Shown piece after piece: positions 1-12,102 of a stretch of DNA of 64,000 nt; position 1 is the first letter of the stretch; each line of letters starts with the position of its first letter. The stretch is taken from NCBI GenBank assembly GCA_002794785.1, contig NBBA01000002.1:1860001-1924000 (forward strand), written 5' to 3'. The notes beneath the pieces are model-generated. The model was not told the origin of the DNA. It was given only the letters and a program-made list of their open reading frames with translations, and did no database searches. Origin of the DNA: Coniferiporia sulphurascens. Its lineage: Eukaryota; Basidiomycota; Agaricomycetes; Hymenochaetales; Hymenochaetaceae. The translations under genes were made by a program, and so were the position numbers.

Positions 1-1594
1 GTCGGTCAAGAAAAGGTACGTTGTTCGTCATGCTCAGCGCAGTACTCTTAGCTTATCACTATCCCAAACAGCAAACTTGATCTTCTCCACAAGGTCCGGT
101 TCCAGAACCCGCTACCTCCACCACCATTCCCGCCCAAGCTTTTGAACATACCGACAAAACCGACGCGCTATGCTGGACCGGATTTCACCGCATCATTGGC
201 AAGCGAAACGCCGTTGCCAATGGTTGTCGATGCGGAGCTGGGAATGCCCCTCGACCTGAGTTTCTTCGACTGCCTGTGGGCGGAGGATGGGGACGACTCA
301 CGTCCGTAGACCAGACTTTGCTCTGTATCAAAAGTTTTACTGACCGGATACTGTTAGAACTCAACCCGGACCCGACCGCACTACCCCCTGTAGACCCAAA
401 GGACGCGTTCATGCTAGGAGACGTTCCGGTGCATTCTTCAGTGAATGGCACCTATTCATCAGGAGCCGCACCTCCAACGCCTCAAGTGTCATGGCTACGA
501 AAAACAGAATACATCAGCAGCACTGTCAGTAGAACCCCGACAAGCAGCCATGACTCGTGCGTCTGGCCTTTCCTTAACTCTTTTGTCGAATTAACCACAG
601 CTTTCTTTTGGACATACAGGAGGCGTACAACAGAAGACACGCCAGTCGTGGATATTTCGCGGAATGCGCAAATCCGCGATATACAAGCCTCCTTCTCTCA
701 ATCCGAAAAGTCAGTTGACTTGACCACAATGAAGCACCCCAACAAGCCCGGCGTCACTGCCGTGGAGTCATATGAAGTTCTTCCGGACACGGACATCTGG
801 GCCAATGCATACGACTTGTTTAGGTTCTCCGAACGTCCAGGGGAGCGTTCCACAGATGTGAGAACCGTCATTTGACATTGCCGTTAGCATACACTAACTA
901 TTTTATTTCTCATTAGGTGCCCGATCCTCGCTTGGATTGTGCCATCCTCAGACCTATGGAATCGGACGGAGACCACTTCCTGGCTTATTATTTACCAAAG
1001 GAGGACGAAGTGGCAGAGAACTTCGTTGAGAGGCGTAGGAATGGTGAAGGCGTTGAGGTAATCCTAATCCCTTGATGCTCAGACTCTGAATTACTGAGAA
1101 ATCTCTAAAGGAGGTGATTTTCTCGTTTGTGCGAGACTACGAGACAGTCAAGATCGAACAAGATGTTCCAAACGAGTTCCTACTTACTCTGGATGATGGC
1201 GATGGGGACGAGTCTCCCTCGATAGAACCAACCAGACGAAGAGGCAAGGGCGCTTATTACAAGAACATCGAGCGGAAAATCGTACTCAAGAAAAAACGCG
1301 CAAATGTATGCTTGCATCTTGTTCATTTGCTGGCCCTGTTATTGATCAACATTTTCCGCTCAGCAATGGGATACGTACACAGACAAATGGGATGCAATCA
1401 ATTTGTCACTTGCACCTTTCAGCACGGAAGAGTTGGAAGAGCGCGAAGAGGCATTTGCAGAGGTTGTTGACCCACTGTACATGTTTTCGCGTGCCGATGC
1501 AGATGCAGATGGCGAGGTAGACGATATGGAAGTGAATGTCGATAATGGACCTGAAGGGATAAATGGACATGGAGAAGCAACCAGCGAACAATAG
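1..1594 (+). CDS. PAF1: RNA polymerase II-associated factor Paf1 (5' end outside window)
   Basis: This is the C-terminal most of Paf1, the scaffold subunit of the nuclear Paf1 complex that travels with elongating RNA polymerase II and promotes histone modification. The family signatures are visible: NPLPPPPFPPKLL from about 105, TPLPMVVDAELGMPLDLS near 210, a PPVDPKDAF block near 390, then VPDPRLDCAILRPM from 917 and the VIFSFVRDYE stretch from 1114. It ends in an acidic tail rich in D and E. Introns that restore the frame lie near 16-101, 302-354, 553-622, 856-916, 1059-1110 and 1303-1363. The gene enters from the left edge and stops at 1594, about 470 bp before the tRNase Z start. The 5' exon(s) are missing from the window. 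Identification is from recalled family motifs; the internal intron near 553-622 is the least certain. Confidence 0.9.
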
Positions 1595-2062
1595 CTGTTC
1601 CGAGATTGGCTTCATGATGGGTCTCCCGCTTCTCGACTTATTCGTTTGACATACTGCTTTCTCTCGTAAATATCCTACTGCCCGATTCTTGGTATACTGA
1701 GCCAGTAACCGAGTCAGCATTACCGTATGCATAGTATTACTATCAGTTTCTTCTAAATTCCTCAGCGCCGTCGATCATCACGTGCGGGCCGCGGTAAACA
1801 TCTTTTCAAAATTTCATTGAATTACTCTGGTACTGGTCTTCTCTCTAACCTGGTGTGCGCATCCGTGAAGTTGAAGGTAGATGTGCCCGCGTTATTGAAG
1901 CTATCGGCGCTTTGAAAAAGCATGAACTGGATCACTTATTTCCTCCCAGCTTCTCAGCCCGATTTCTTGCGTGTCGATTGTCTCTCTGAGTCACCAGTCC
2001 TCAGGCTCCAAATTGGATTGTTGTCCCACTCTTCATCTAGGCGGTGACCGGACAGCATTTGC

Positions 2063-3531
2063 ATGTTTGCTCTAAATCGTTTCTCGCAGGCGTTAAAACT
2101 CACGCGCCCCCTCACTCGAAGTAGCTCTGCATTCAAAGCGTCTGTTCCCCGCGTACATACTCGCGTGAAACCGCGCGCCATGCCGCCCTCGCGCACTAAC
2201 ACATCCGCGCAGGCTGCGACCTTCTCCGGAATCAGCGTCACCTTTCTGGGGACTGCCTCTGCTCAGCCTTCGTCGACGCGTAATCACTCTTCACTTTCTG
2301 TCTCCTTTGGAGGCCGCGGAGACACATGGCTGTTCGATTGCGGGGAGGCCACGCAACAGCGTGTTCAGAAAAGTGATGTCAGGATGGGCAAGATCAGAAA
2401 GATCTTTATAACTCATACTCACGGTAAGTCGTTCGGGTCTTGAGCTGTTTTCGTGCTCTTTTAAGAGTTACTTTTCTGATAACATTAGCTTCGACCAGGT
2501 GATCACATTTTCGGCATTGCTCCTTTACTGGCTGGATGCCTGAACGGTGCAGGGGGCATGATTGATGGCGTTACAGACACCCGGACGTTAACCCCTCCTG
2601 AAGATATTACCGTGAGTAATGTCTTTGTTTCGCTTCCTGAGATTCATAGCTAATGTACTAGTTTTGATTTCAGCCCATGGAAATATATGGCCCTCTCGGG
2701 ACACGGGCTTTCATAAGAAGCGCTTTACGTCTGACTCATACAAGACTCGAAGGACGATACGTCGTGCACGAGCTTCGATTCCCTCGTGATCCCCAAGGAG
2801 GAGACTATACCGGTCTGCCCCCTCACCGCTGCGAACTTCCTGGTAAAAACCTCGTTCAGGCACGAGAGGACGGCGTTCCATGGGGAAAAGGCGTTTGGAA
2901 CGACATTTACGTAGATAGCCAAGTGACTGTTTCCGCTGCGCCCATCGAGCACTCTGTCGCCTGTGTGGGCTACGTCGTAACTGAGCTGCCCGTCCCGCAG
3001 AAGATGGACCCCTCGCAGTACCTACCCCATATCAAACGCAACAAGGCGCCGATGTCGCATCTTGCTCGCTTGCAGAGGGGGGAGGACATCACTCTTGACG
3101 ATGGGACGGTGTTGCACGGCGTGCCGAAACGACCTGGACGCAAGTTGGTCATCCTTGGCGACACATATGACCCGTCGCCGATTAAGCCGCTCGCAATCGG
3201 CGCCGACCTGTTGATCCACGAAGCGACAAACGCGTATCTCCCTGGTATTGATCTTGCAACGCATGAGGAGGATACGGAAGAGACCGTAGAGGCCCGTACA
3301 CGTAGCCGAGGCCATTCAACACCTCAAATGGCGGGACGCTTTGCACGTTCAATTGGCGCCCGACGACTCGCCTTGAACCATTTCAGCGCACGCTACAAGG
3401 GGGACGACGACGTAAACGAGGAAGCGAAGGTGGTAATGGATGCAATTAAAGGACTCGCAGAGAAGGAGTTCGGAGGCGAGGTCGTGTGTGCGAGGGATTT
3501 CATGACTATAAACGTTTCCCATTCTCGATAG
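2063..3531 (+). CDS. Ribonuclease Z (tRNase Z, short form; tRNA 3' processing)
   Basis: This metallo-beta-lactamase-fold endonuclease cleaves the 3' trailer from pre-tRNAs. Exons 2063-2423, 2499-2611 and 2674-3531 join in frame to 443 residues. The Zn-binding THTHGDH motif is built across intron 1. Further family landmarks are FLGTASAQPSSTRNHSS at the N-terminus, PIEHSVACVGYVV, KLVILGDTYDP, LLIHEAT and the C-terminal LALNHFSARY. The length fits the short tRNase Z class rather than the roughly 800-residue long form. The first 40 residues are basic and serine-rich, suggesting a possible mitochondrial presequence. A second ATG at 2180 would give a cytosolic or nuclear form. Partial copies of its last exon occur at 12.1 and 23.9 kb, which makes this the source copy. 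Confidence 0.93.
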
Positions 3532-3539
3532 AATCAATC

Positions 3540-3871
3540 TGCTAATTTATAAAGCGTGATCATGAAGTATGTAGTTGACCAATATAATACTCCCCTCATA
3601 GTCTTATTGTAAGCCTGGATTTTGAAGGTCAGGGTGTGGCTGATACGACGTTGCGATTACTTAGGTCCATAAGAGTATAACGCGATAATTACGGATCGCG
3701 TGCATATCACTCAGATTCCCGCAGAGATTGAGGGCCATCACGCCAAGCAAGAGAAAACGCGAGATTGAAAGTCGATGTCATATAATACAGTTTACAGGAA
3801 AGGCCTGAATGGCTTTGCCTAATTTCGATGATTTGCAGACTACCTATTTATTTGAGATGGGAAACTACTAA
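3540..3871. other. Intergenic 3' flank shared by P450 units (empty-site version)
   Basis: This holds no gene. It lies between the tail-to-tail tRNase Z and P450 copy A. It is closely similar to 12590-13066, 8020-8230 and 34500-34703. In copy A the stretch near 3655-3690 reads straight through, whereas copy C has an extra MITE-like insert of about 110 bp at that point, so A keeps the uninserted state. Confidence 0.7.
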
Positions 3872-6168
3872 TCAGCACTTCGCCCGCTTTCTGAACAGCA
3901 CATTGGCCGTTGGGTTCGGGGTCAGTCGTGTGCCCAAATACACATTCTCCGGCCGTACTCCTTCGACCTCCAACTTCATGTCATAAGTGAGTAGGAGATG
4001 GGCCATCATGGCTTTCAGTTCGTTAACTGCGAAAAACCTGCCGGGACTGTTGAATCGCACAAAAATCAGCATGCAAAGAAAGGCGAAAAATTAGTCCTGT
4101 CGTAGAAGAGGTTGCAAAGAAATGAATTGCGCACCAAGCATGCCGACCGTGTCCGAACGCTAGATAGTCCGCGCTCGTTGCAACCATTTGATGCTTTGCG
4201 CTTTCATCTGCACCACCCTCACGCATATTCGCAAAGCGGAACCCATCAAACTTAGCCGCATCCGCATAATTCGCATCATCAAGGTGCGTAGCACTCGCAT
4301 TGCATGCGACAAATGTTCCCGCAGGGAGGAACGTCCCGTCTGAAAGTGTGTAATCGACGAGCACCTTGCGGTTTAACGCTACTGTTATCATCGAAAACCC
4401 GTCTTCAGATAACTTGTACGGCTGAAAGTGTTACCACTCACTCAAGTTAACGCCGTTCAGTCGTTGGCTTTCCTTCAAGAAACTATCAAGCTTCCACATT
4501 TTTGTCATTGCGACCTTGGACCAGCCGTCTTGCGCAATCACGCGCTCGACTTCCTCTCTCAATGGGGCGATGTATTCCGGTTCAAAGGCGAGGTGGAATA
4601 GCGCATGCGTGAAGCTCTATGAGTAAAATTAGGCCAAATAAATGTACCGGGAGGGGGGGGGGCGTTAATGTTAGCGCAGTGTTTATTTGTACACTTGCAA
4701 CATGCAGCAAAAGGTACTTACATTTGCCGATGAATGAATGGCGGCGAAGTTGACAAAAAGCATCCTAGTCGTCAGTTTATAGACGCTCCGCTTCTCGTCC
4801 TCAGGCCCCTCATCCATGAGCCAGGTCAGCATGTCGGCCTACAGTTTGCCGGATCCAAGAAAGACATGGTATAACATGCACGATGGAAATGAACAACAAA
4901 CTTAGATGCAAATCCATTTCCTCTCACCGGCTTGTCAGGCCAATCCTCTCCGTACTCATCATATTGACGTATCCTGTCCTTAATCAAGGGTGCTAGATGT
5001 TTCATTCCTCGGCGGATGCTCTGCGACTTCGAAGAGAGGAACGCTCCGACGATCCTAGGCGATCCGCTTAGTACAAAAGTCAGAGCCTAGAGTAGATGGG
5101 ATTACTCACGGACGTAGAAATTCGGGGAATTTGTTGATTTTCAAGGCAGTTTCCGCAACAGAAGAAGCGAATTGCACATTTAAGTCGATATAATCAGGAT
5201 CTCGGCCTGTGCAGGAAAACAAGCTCAGTACCTCGCACGCATTAACAAAACGCCCCGTTTTACTCACATAGGGGAAGGCCTACGAAAAGTCTGTTGCTAG
5301 TCCTACAGACAACACTTCTCATAACACGTAGGGCGGGGACCGCGATCCACTCTGAGGATAACATTAATTAAAAATGACCGCAGATACGAATTTAATCCAC
5401 GAATCATACCGTCACCCTTCGTTGCAATCAAATCTTCAAAAGCGTGCACGATCTCGTCACTGACGTCGGGAAATCGTGAAGTCAAGCAGCGGGTCAGTTG
5501 AAAACGGATGATATCAAGGTGGTAAGGATTCCCGATTGTATGACTACCAATTGTCCAGGGTGCCGCAAGAATCTGTGCAAAAGTCGAATAAGCATACCGA
5601 ATGATGTAGATTTAAGCAACAAACAGCAATCTGGACCACTCACCTCGCTGACCGCTCCCTCAATTGAGACTTTGTCATCGGGAGCTTTCCTAATTTCTTC
5701 AACAAGCTCCGTTTTGTTAATAATGACTGTCCATCGTTCAAGCCCGGGAACTTTGAATGCCGCTTTTCCGTACTGTTTCAAAAGTGGCAAGGTCAGATGC
5801 AGGACGCTCTACGACGTTCTAGGCATATAAATACCTTTTTGTAGCCTTCATTCAAAATTGTTTTCGCATTCGAAAGAAAATCATATGCACCGAAATAGGA
5901 CCACAGTATAGTAGAGCACTCTGCTGGAACGTGCACCTGGATAAAAGTGAAAGTAATTGAGATGATAAATTCAGGGTTGTTAGTTCAGGATCTTCCCATG
6001 ACCACTTACGGTACGTTTCCTGGCTCTAGAATACTGTACGGCGGACACCAAGGCGACAGAGAGCCACACGAAGATATACTTGTGATAGCTTAACCCGATG
6101 TTGTTGGTGCTCAAGAGCGAGAAGACGGGCGTCGCGACAGAGTGGTTGAAGAAATCCATCTTGTTCAT
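3872..6168 (-). CDS. Cytochrome P450 copy A (ent-kaurene-oxidase-like fungal P450)
   Basis: This is a membrane-anchored monooxygenase expected at the ER. The start MNKMDFF at 6168 leads into a hydrophobic anchor (KYIFVWLSVALVSAV). The rest is spread over about 11 exons: YGKAAFKVPGLERW, the ILAAPW helix region, RDPDYIDLNVQFA, an I-helix NFAAIHSSANSFTHAL (no classical AGxDT, as in several fungal families), K-helix ESQR (ExxR), the FDGFRF 'PERF' segment and the heme loop FGHGRHACPGRFFA. The heme cysteine codon is split TG/T by an intron that begins GTGCGC. All splice sites I checked keep the frame open. It lies tail to tail with intact tRNase Z and is probably the ancestral-position copy. Substrate unknown. 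Confidence 0.85.
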
Positions 6169-7064
6169 TCGACACAATAGTGGAATGGACAAAATAGCAA
6201 GCCCAGGAATACTCTGACTGCAGACCTTGTGCGAGGACCATTTAGACCAATCAATCACAAGCGACGTCCCTTTTTTGAAATCTATACTCGGTTATCATTC
6301 TTACAACCCCGGCCTTTCAGCCTTGTGGCCAGTTTCTCTGTGCGTCTAGAAGTTCCGTAGTATTGCGAAGGCATAACCCTGTGAACAAGAGAAGTCCAGA
6401 GTCGTAAAATGATGTCTAAACGAGTGAGCTGATGCCGTCCTTCCGGGAACTTCGTATATGCTATGATCACGAATGGTGTGCCGCATTGTCGATCGCTCGA
6501 CATCATGAATACTCCATCAGATTCACCAGTGAACAAACGGTCGATTGTGCTTACTAATTCTATAAACCCATACAACGGCTGCGACATGCCGTGTCCCAGA
6601 TGGGGAAGAGATTGGATGCCGCACTAGTACTGAGCATCGGAAATAGAGAATAACGGCAGCCAACCTTAACTCCCTCAGAGACGTCCTCTCTCTCACACAA
6701 CGTACTTCTCGACTGCCATAATGCATATGGATCTACTCGGCTCGGAGCTGAGTCCGTCGATAAATAGGCGTGAGAACTCGATATACCCGGCGGCCAAGCT
6801 GCCACGATTGGTCTACCGTCTCCCATACTATCGCCATAACCGAACGTCAAGGATTTTACTTAAATGACTATTACCGCGGTGCGTAGCCTAGCTTCCTGAT
6901 TTCCATGAGAATCTGGAACATAAAATGATAAACGCCTCTCGTGAGTTTTCTTTACAGGCGAAAGTTCAAAACATGATACTTATCGTGTCCGAAAAGGCGA
7001 GAACCGGAGAGTACCTTTTTAAGCTTGCTTATTAAAGTTCCATAGCAGAGACGAGTCAGACGAC
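6169..7064. other. 5' flank of P450 copy A
   Basis: This is upstream sequence of the minus-strand P450, similar to 10543-11160, 15388-15815, 20700-21297 and 37016-37620. Several short ORFs appear in all copies but none shows a recognisable domain. I see only promoter and leader sequence here. The similarity to the other copies stops abruptly at about 7067, where an inverted-repeat element begins. Confidence 0.55.
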
Positions 7065-7066
7065 TA

Positions 7067-7941
7067 CTATCGTATGACCCCTATTACAAAGGGTCCCCTT
7101 CTTACAAAATTGCAATTCCGAATTTCCACACAACTAAAATTATGCCATAATCGTTGATATGGATGCCAAATGAACTATCAGAAAAGCTTGTGGTGGTGGC
7201 ATGACAAAATATAGCATTGTTGTGAAGACACTGTTGGAATTATGATTTGGTAATCTTGACTAAGCGACTACATTTGGTATTTATGTCTCACGCTCTGTGA
7301 AGTTTAGTACTCGTAGTTAGCTCGATGTATGCTCTTGGTCGGAAACGGCCACGAAGAAATCATTTATTGATGAGGACCGACCCGTGCTGCGATTGCACGC
7401 CTCAAGATTTCTAACAGACACTGTCAAAGTACTCGTCCTGCAACCGAGAAGAGTGTTTGTGAGGCTATCGGCTTGCGCAACAAATAAACATATCAACAAT
7501 TCTTTTCCAAGGACATATGGATGTCTGTCACATGCTAGGGTGTTAAATTATGCCATTCTGGACAGAATAAATTACCACAATGTACAGGGAGAGAGCAAAA
7601 TGTCTGAAGAGTGACAAATGGTGACAGAGTACATTCGGCATTGCACTAGTACTCCTTTTCAATCTCAATTAACAAGTTTTTTTAATCAGCACTATGCCTA
7701 TATAGTCGCTTACCCGTCGGAGTATAAACGTTAATATTAGCGTGACACTTCATGACAGTCATTTTGTATGATGGGGACACTTTTGTTTTGAGGATTCCAG
7801 CTTATAAACAGGTGACGAAAAATCTGGACAAGATATAAAATGCATTTCTATTTTAGTATGCCAGATCTGTAGAAGAAAAATCAGGATTTATGTGCTGTGG
7901 ACACAAATTACAAAATGTTTGTAATAGGGGTCATACGATAG
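7067..7941. mobile_element. Non-autonomous TIR DNA transposon (875 bp, TA target site)
   Basis: The two ends are perfect 24-bp inverted repeats beginning CTATCGTATGACCCC (left 7067-7090, right 7918-7941). They are flanked by TA at 7065-7066 and 7942-7943, the target duplication expected of Tc1/mariner-type elements. The interior is AT-rich, with ORFs of only 60-76 aa and no transposase motif, so it would need an enzyme supplied in trans. It sits exactly at the junction between P450 unit A and unit B. No second copy was seen in the window. Confidence 0.75.
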
Positions 7942-7943
7942 TA

Positions 7944-8030
7944 CAGTTTCTCACGAGATCATGATCCCGAATTTGGCAGGGAAAATCGCGCGGGATACTG
8001 CAACCGAACGGACTGGTCCAACTTTAGAGC
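7944..8030. repeat. MITE remnant at the 3' border of P450 unit B
   Basis: The segment contains a catgatcc..aatttggcagg core and ends with tgcaaccgaacgg, matching 34420-34500 and the right part of 12750-12863. It is cut on the left by the 875-bp TIR element. It is probably the right half of a short GC-capped MITE. Confidence 0.4.
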
Positions 8031-8230
8031 ATAACGCGATAACTACAAATTGCATGGATATCACTCAAATTCCCTCAGGGATTGAGGGCCATCACGTTAA
8101 GCACGAGAAACCGCGAGATTTCAAATTTCTGTCATATTATACAATTTACGAGAAAGGCCTAAACGGCTTTGCCTAATTTCGATGGTCTGCAGATACCGTG
8201 GCCTACTTATTTGAGATGGGAAACTACTGA

Positions 8231-10542
8231 TCAGCACTTCACGCGCCTCCTGAACAGCACATTGGCCGTTGGGTTCGGGGTCAGTCGTGTGCCCAAATAC
8301 ACATTCTCCGGCCGTACTCCTTCGACCTCCAACTTCACGTCATACGTGAGTAGGAGATGGGCCATCATGGCTTTCAGCTCGTTAACTGCGAAGAACCTGC
8401 CGGGACTGTTGAATCGCACAAAAAACAACATACAAAGAAAGAAGAAAAATTAGTCCTGTTATGGAAGAGGTTGCAAAGAAATGAATTGCGCACCAAGCAT
8501 GCCGACCGTGTCCGAACACCAGATAGTCCGCGCTCGTTGCAACCATCTGATGCTTTGTGCTTTCATCTGCACTACCTTCACGCATATTTGCGAAGCGGAA
8601 CCCATTGAATTTAGCCGCATCCGAATAATTCGCATCGTCAAGGTGCGTAGCGCACGCATTGCATGCGATAAACGTTCCCGCAGGGAGGAACGTCCCGTCT
8701 GAAAGTGTGTAATCGACGAGCACCTTGCGGTTTAACGCTACTGTTATCATCGAAAACCCGTCTTCAGACAACGTGTACGGCTGAAATTGTTAGCACTCAC
8801 GCAGGTTGACACCGTTCAGTCGTTGGCTTTCCTTCAAGAAACTATCAAGCTTCCACATTTTTGTCATTGCGACCTTGGACCAGCCGCCTTGCGCAATCAC
8901 GCGCTCGACTTCCTCCCTCAATGGGGCGATGTATTTCGGTTCAAGGGCAAGGTGGAATAGCGCATGCGTGAAGCTCTATGAGTAAAATTAGGCCAAATTA
9001 ATGCGCCGGGAGGGGGGGGATGTTAATGTTAGCGCTGTGTTTATTCGTACAATTGCAACATGCAGCAAAAAAATGCTTACATTTGCCGATGTATGAATAG
9101 CGGCGTAGTTGACAAAAAGCATCCTAGTCGTCAGTTTATAGACGCTCCGCTTCTCGTCCTCAGGCCCCTCATCCATGAGCCAGGTCAGCATATCGGCCTA
9201 CAATTTGCAAGATCCAACAAAGACGTGGTATCACATGCACGATGGGAATGAACAACAAACTTAGATGCAAATCCATTTCCTCTCACCGGCTTGTCAGGCC
9301 AATCCTCTCCGTGCTCATCATATTGACGTATCCTGTCCTTAATCAAGGGTGCTAGATGTTTCATTCCTCGGCGGATGCTCTGCGACTTCGAAGAGAGGAG
9401 CCCTCCGACGATCCTAGCCGATAAATAGCGACCCGTCTAGTACAAAATTTAGAGTCTAGAGTAGATGGGATTACTCACGGACGTAGAAATTCGGGGAATT
9501 TGTTGATTTTCAAGGCAGTTTCCGCAACAGAAATAGCGAATTGCACATTTAGGTCGATATAATCAGGATCTCGGCCTGTGCAGAAAAAACAGGCTCAGTA
9601 CCTCCCACGCACTAACAAAATGCTCCGTGTTACTCACATAGAGGAAGGCCTACGAAAAGTCTGTTGCTAGTCCTACAGACAACACTTCTCATAACACGTA
9701 GGGCGGGGACCGCGATCCACTCTGAGGATAACATTAATTAAAAATGACCGCAGATACGAATTTAATCCACGAATCATACCATCACCCTTCGTTGCAATCA
9801 AATCTTCAAAAGCGTGCACGATCTCGTCACTGACGTCGGGAAATCGTGAAGTCAAGCAGCGGGTCAGTTGCAAACGGACGATATCAAGGTGGTAAGGATT
9901 CTCGACTGTATGACTTCCAATTGTCCAGGGTGCCGCAAGCATCTGTGCAAAAGTCGAATAAGCATATCGAATGATGTAGATTTAAGCAACAAACAGCAAT
10001 CTGGACCACTCACCTCGCCGACCGCCCCGTCAAATGAGACTTTGTCATCAGGAGCTTTCCTAATTTCTTCAACAAGCTCCGATTTGCTAATAATGACTGT
10101 CCATCGTTCAAGCCCGGGAACTTTGAATGCCCCCTTTCCGTACTGTATTAAAAGTGACCAGGTCAGATGCAGGACGCTCTACGACGTTCTAGGCATATAA
10201 ATACCTTTTTGTAGCCTTCATTCAAAATTGTTTTCGCATTCGAAAGAAAATCATATGCACCGAAATAGGACCACAGTATAGTAGAGCACTCTGCCGGAAC
10301 GAGTACCTGGATAAAAATGAAAGTAATTGAGATGATAAATTCAGGGTTGTTAGTTCAGGTTATTTTGCACGACCACGTACGGCACGTTTCCTGGCTCTAG
10401 AATACTGTACGGCGGACACCAAGGCGACAGAGAGCCAAGCGAAGATATATTTGTGATAGTTCGATAAGCCGGAGTCGTTGGTGCTCAAGAGCGAGAGGAC
10501 GGGCGTCGCGACAGAGTGGTTGAAGAAATCCATCTTGTTCAT
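8231..10542 (-). CDS. Cytochrome P450 copy B
   Basis: This is the second copy, with the same exon order as copy A. It starts at MNKMDFF (10542) with the anchor YIFAWLSVALVSAV. Also visible are the YGKGAFKVPGLERW exon, the LTSRFPDVSDEIVHAFEDLI block, an I-helix variant NYAAIHTSAN, ESQR, FNGFRF, the split-cysteine heme loop, and a C-terminus VLFRRRVKC that differs from RKRAKC in the others. No stop or frameshift was seen in the exons I joined. An upstream in-frame ATG (MSIPLLCR) would add eight residues. Its 5' flank continues through 11-12 kb to the tRNase Z fragment, so the duplicated unit is about 4 kb. Confidence 0.83.
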
Positions 10543-12100
10543 TCGACACAATAGTGGAATGGACAAAACAGCAAGCCCGGGAATATTCTAACTGCAGACC
10601 TTGTGCGAGGACTATTTATACCAATCAGTCGCAAACGACATCCCCTTTTTTGAAACCTGTACTCGATAAACATTCTTAGAGCTCCGGCCTTTCAGCCTTG
10701 TGGCCAGTTTCTCTGTGCGTCTAGAAGATCCGTAGTATTGCGAAGGCATAGCCCTGTGAACAAGAGAAGTCCAGAGTCGTAAAATGAAGTCCAAACGGGT
10801 CAGCTGGAGCCGTCCTTTCGGAAACTTCGTATATGCTATCGCGAACGGTGAACTTCGTATATGCTATCACGAACGGTGTTCCGCATTGTCGATCGCTCGA
10901 CATCATGAGTACTTCGTCAGGTCCACTGATACTACGGCTACCAACCGTACTATACTTATAAGTGCCAGTGTCCAAACGGTCGATTGTGCTTACTAATGCT
11001 ATAAGCGGTTGCGACATGCCGTGTCCCAGACGGGGAAGAGATTGGATTCCGCACTAGTATTGAGCGTCGGAAATAGAGAATAACTCACTTACTCGGGGCG
11101 AGAACCGGAGGGTACCTTTTTTAACTTGTTTATTAAGGTCCCACAGCGGCAGAGACGAGTCAGACGACTACTGTATTCCTATTCTCAATTTCGAACTCCG
11201 ATTTCGTCGCCACTGCAAAGTCCAAATTTTCGCGACGATACCTTTGGGTCCAGGTTTCAATCCCTCTTCCTCTCCTCACGCTTTCTTCTCAGTTTTCTCC
11301 TTCTCGAAATCTTCCCCACGTGTGTCGGCGCCCATACTCAATCCTGTTTTAGTGGGTTTGCTGCTTCTCGGCCCTTTCCCCCCGTGATCTTTATTACTAT
11401 ATGTCTTCCGCTCTTCTCCAACGTACTACTCTCGTTTGCATCTAAGGTGTTTGCGTACTACTTCCGCTACATCTTCCCTTTCAATTCCAAGACTTTCATT
11501 TACAGGATGTGTCAAGCTTTGGCGGCCCAGGTAGCGCCGTACTGTCATTATTTGTTAATTGATACAGGTACTCGTAATCAAGTATAAATGTTAGCAGTCC
11601 GCAAGTTCGGAATTTTCCAACTTACGGCTTCATATTCAAGGACAAGTCGACCCTGGTTTCTTTCAGGAAAGGGAGCCGGCCAAAGTCCTTCGTTTTTGCA
11701 ACTTGACAGGACAGCCTTTACCATGCTCAGTGATCGGTGTGCTCCAGTACTTGTGTGTGGTTTTCTCGTTTGCCTCCGTAACTCTACTATAATGACTCGA
11801 AGCTTCTTATCCAAGGCTGAAAAGGGGTGAAATTCTGGATGCAATCCCACAGGCCCGGGATAAACCCCCAAAAGCAATAAGTGCTATTAATTACCCTTAA
11901 GCAAAAAAGATGACATACAGGAAGATGTACCGCCGGGCTTTGCCAGCGAAGCTGGCTCCTCCGTCATCATCCAGCACGAGTAGAAAGTTAATAAAGAGGT
12001 CATGCTAGGATGACGAATAAATATCTATTAAGTGACATGCGTTACGAGGAATGCGTAGCAAGTAGTGTAGGGTTGGAATTTAGTACGTGCGGGGATTCGA
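10543..12100. repeat. Conserved 5' flank of P450 unit (B version)
   Basis: About 1.5 kb upstream of P450 B is repeated, inverted, at 19655-21297 (D) and again at 37016-38520 (E). It includes a pyrimidine-rich tract (11260-11420) followed by an ATG-led stretch MCQALAAQVAPYC near 11507 that is kept in all three. This could be the promoter and first exon of a divergent gene caught by the duplication. No long ORF or domain supports a complete gene. It ends at a recurring junction, ggggattcgaag (12090-12101), where tRNase Z sequence begins. Confidence 0.6.
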
Positions 12101-12102
12101 AG

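Noticed and set aside
1954..2287. Minus-strand small ORFs over the tRNase Z first exon
   Set aside because: They overlap the conserved beta-lactamase N-terminal region on + and have no coding signal.
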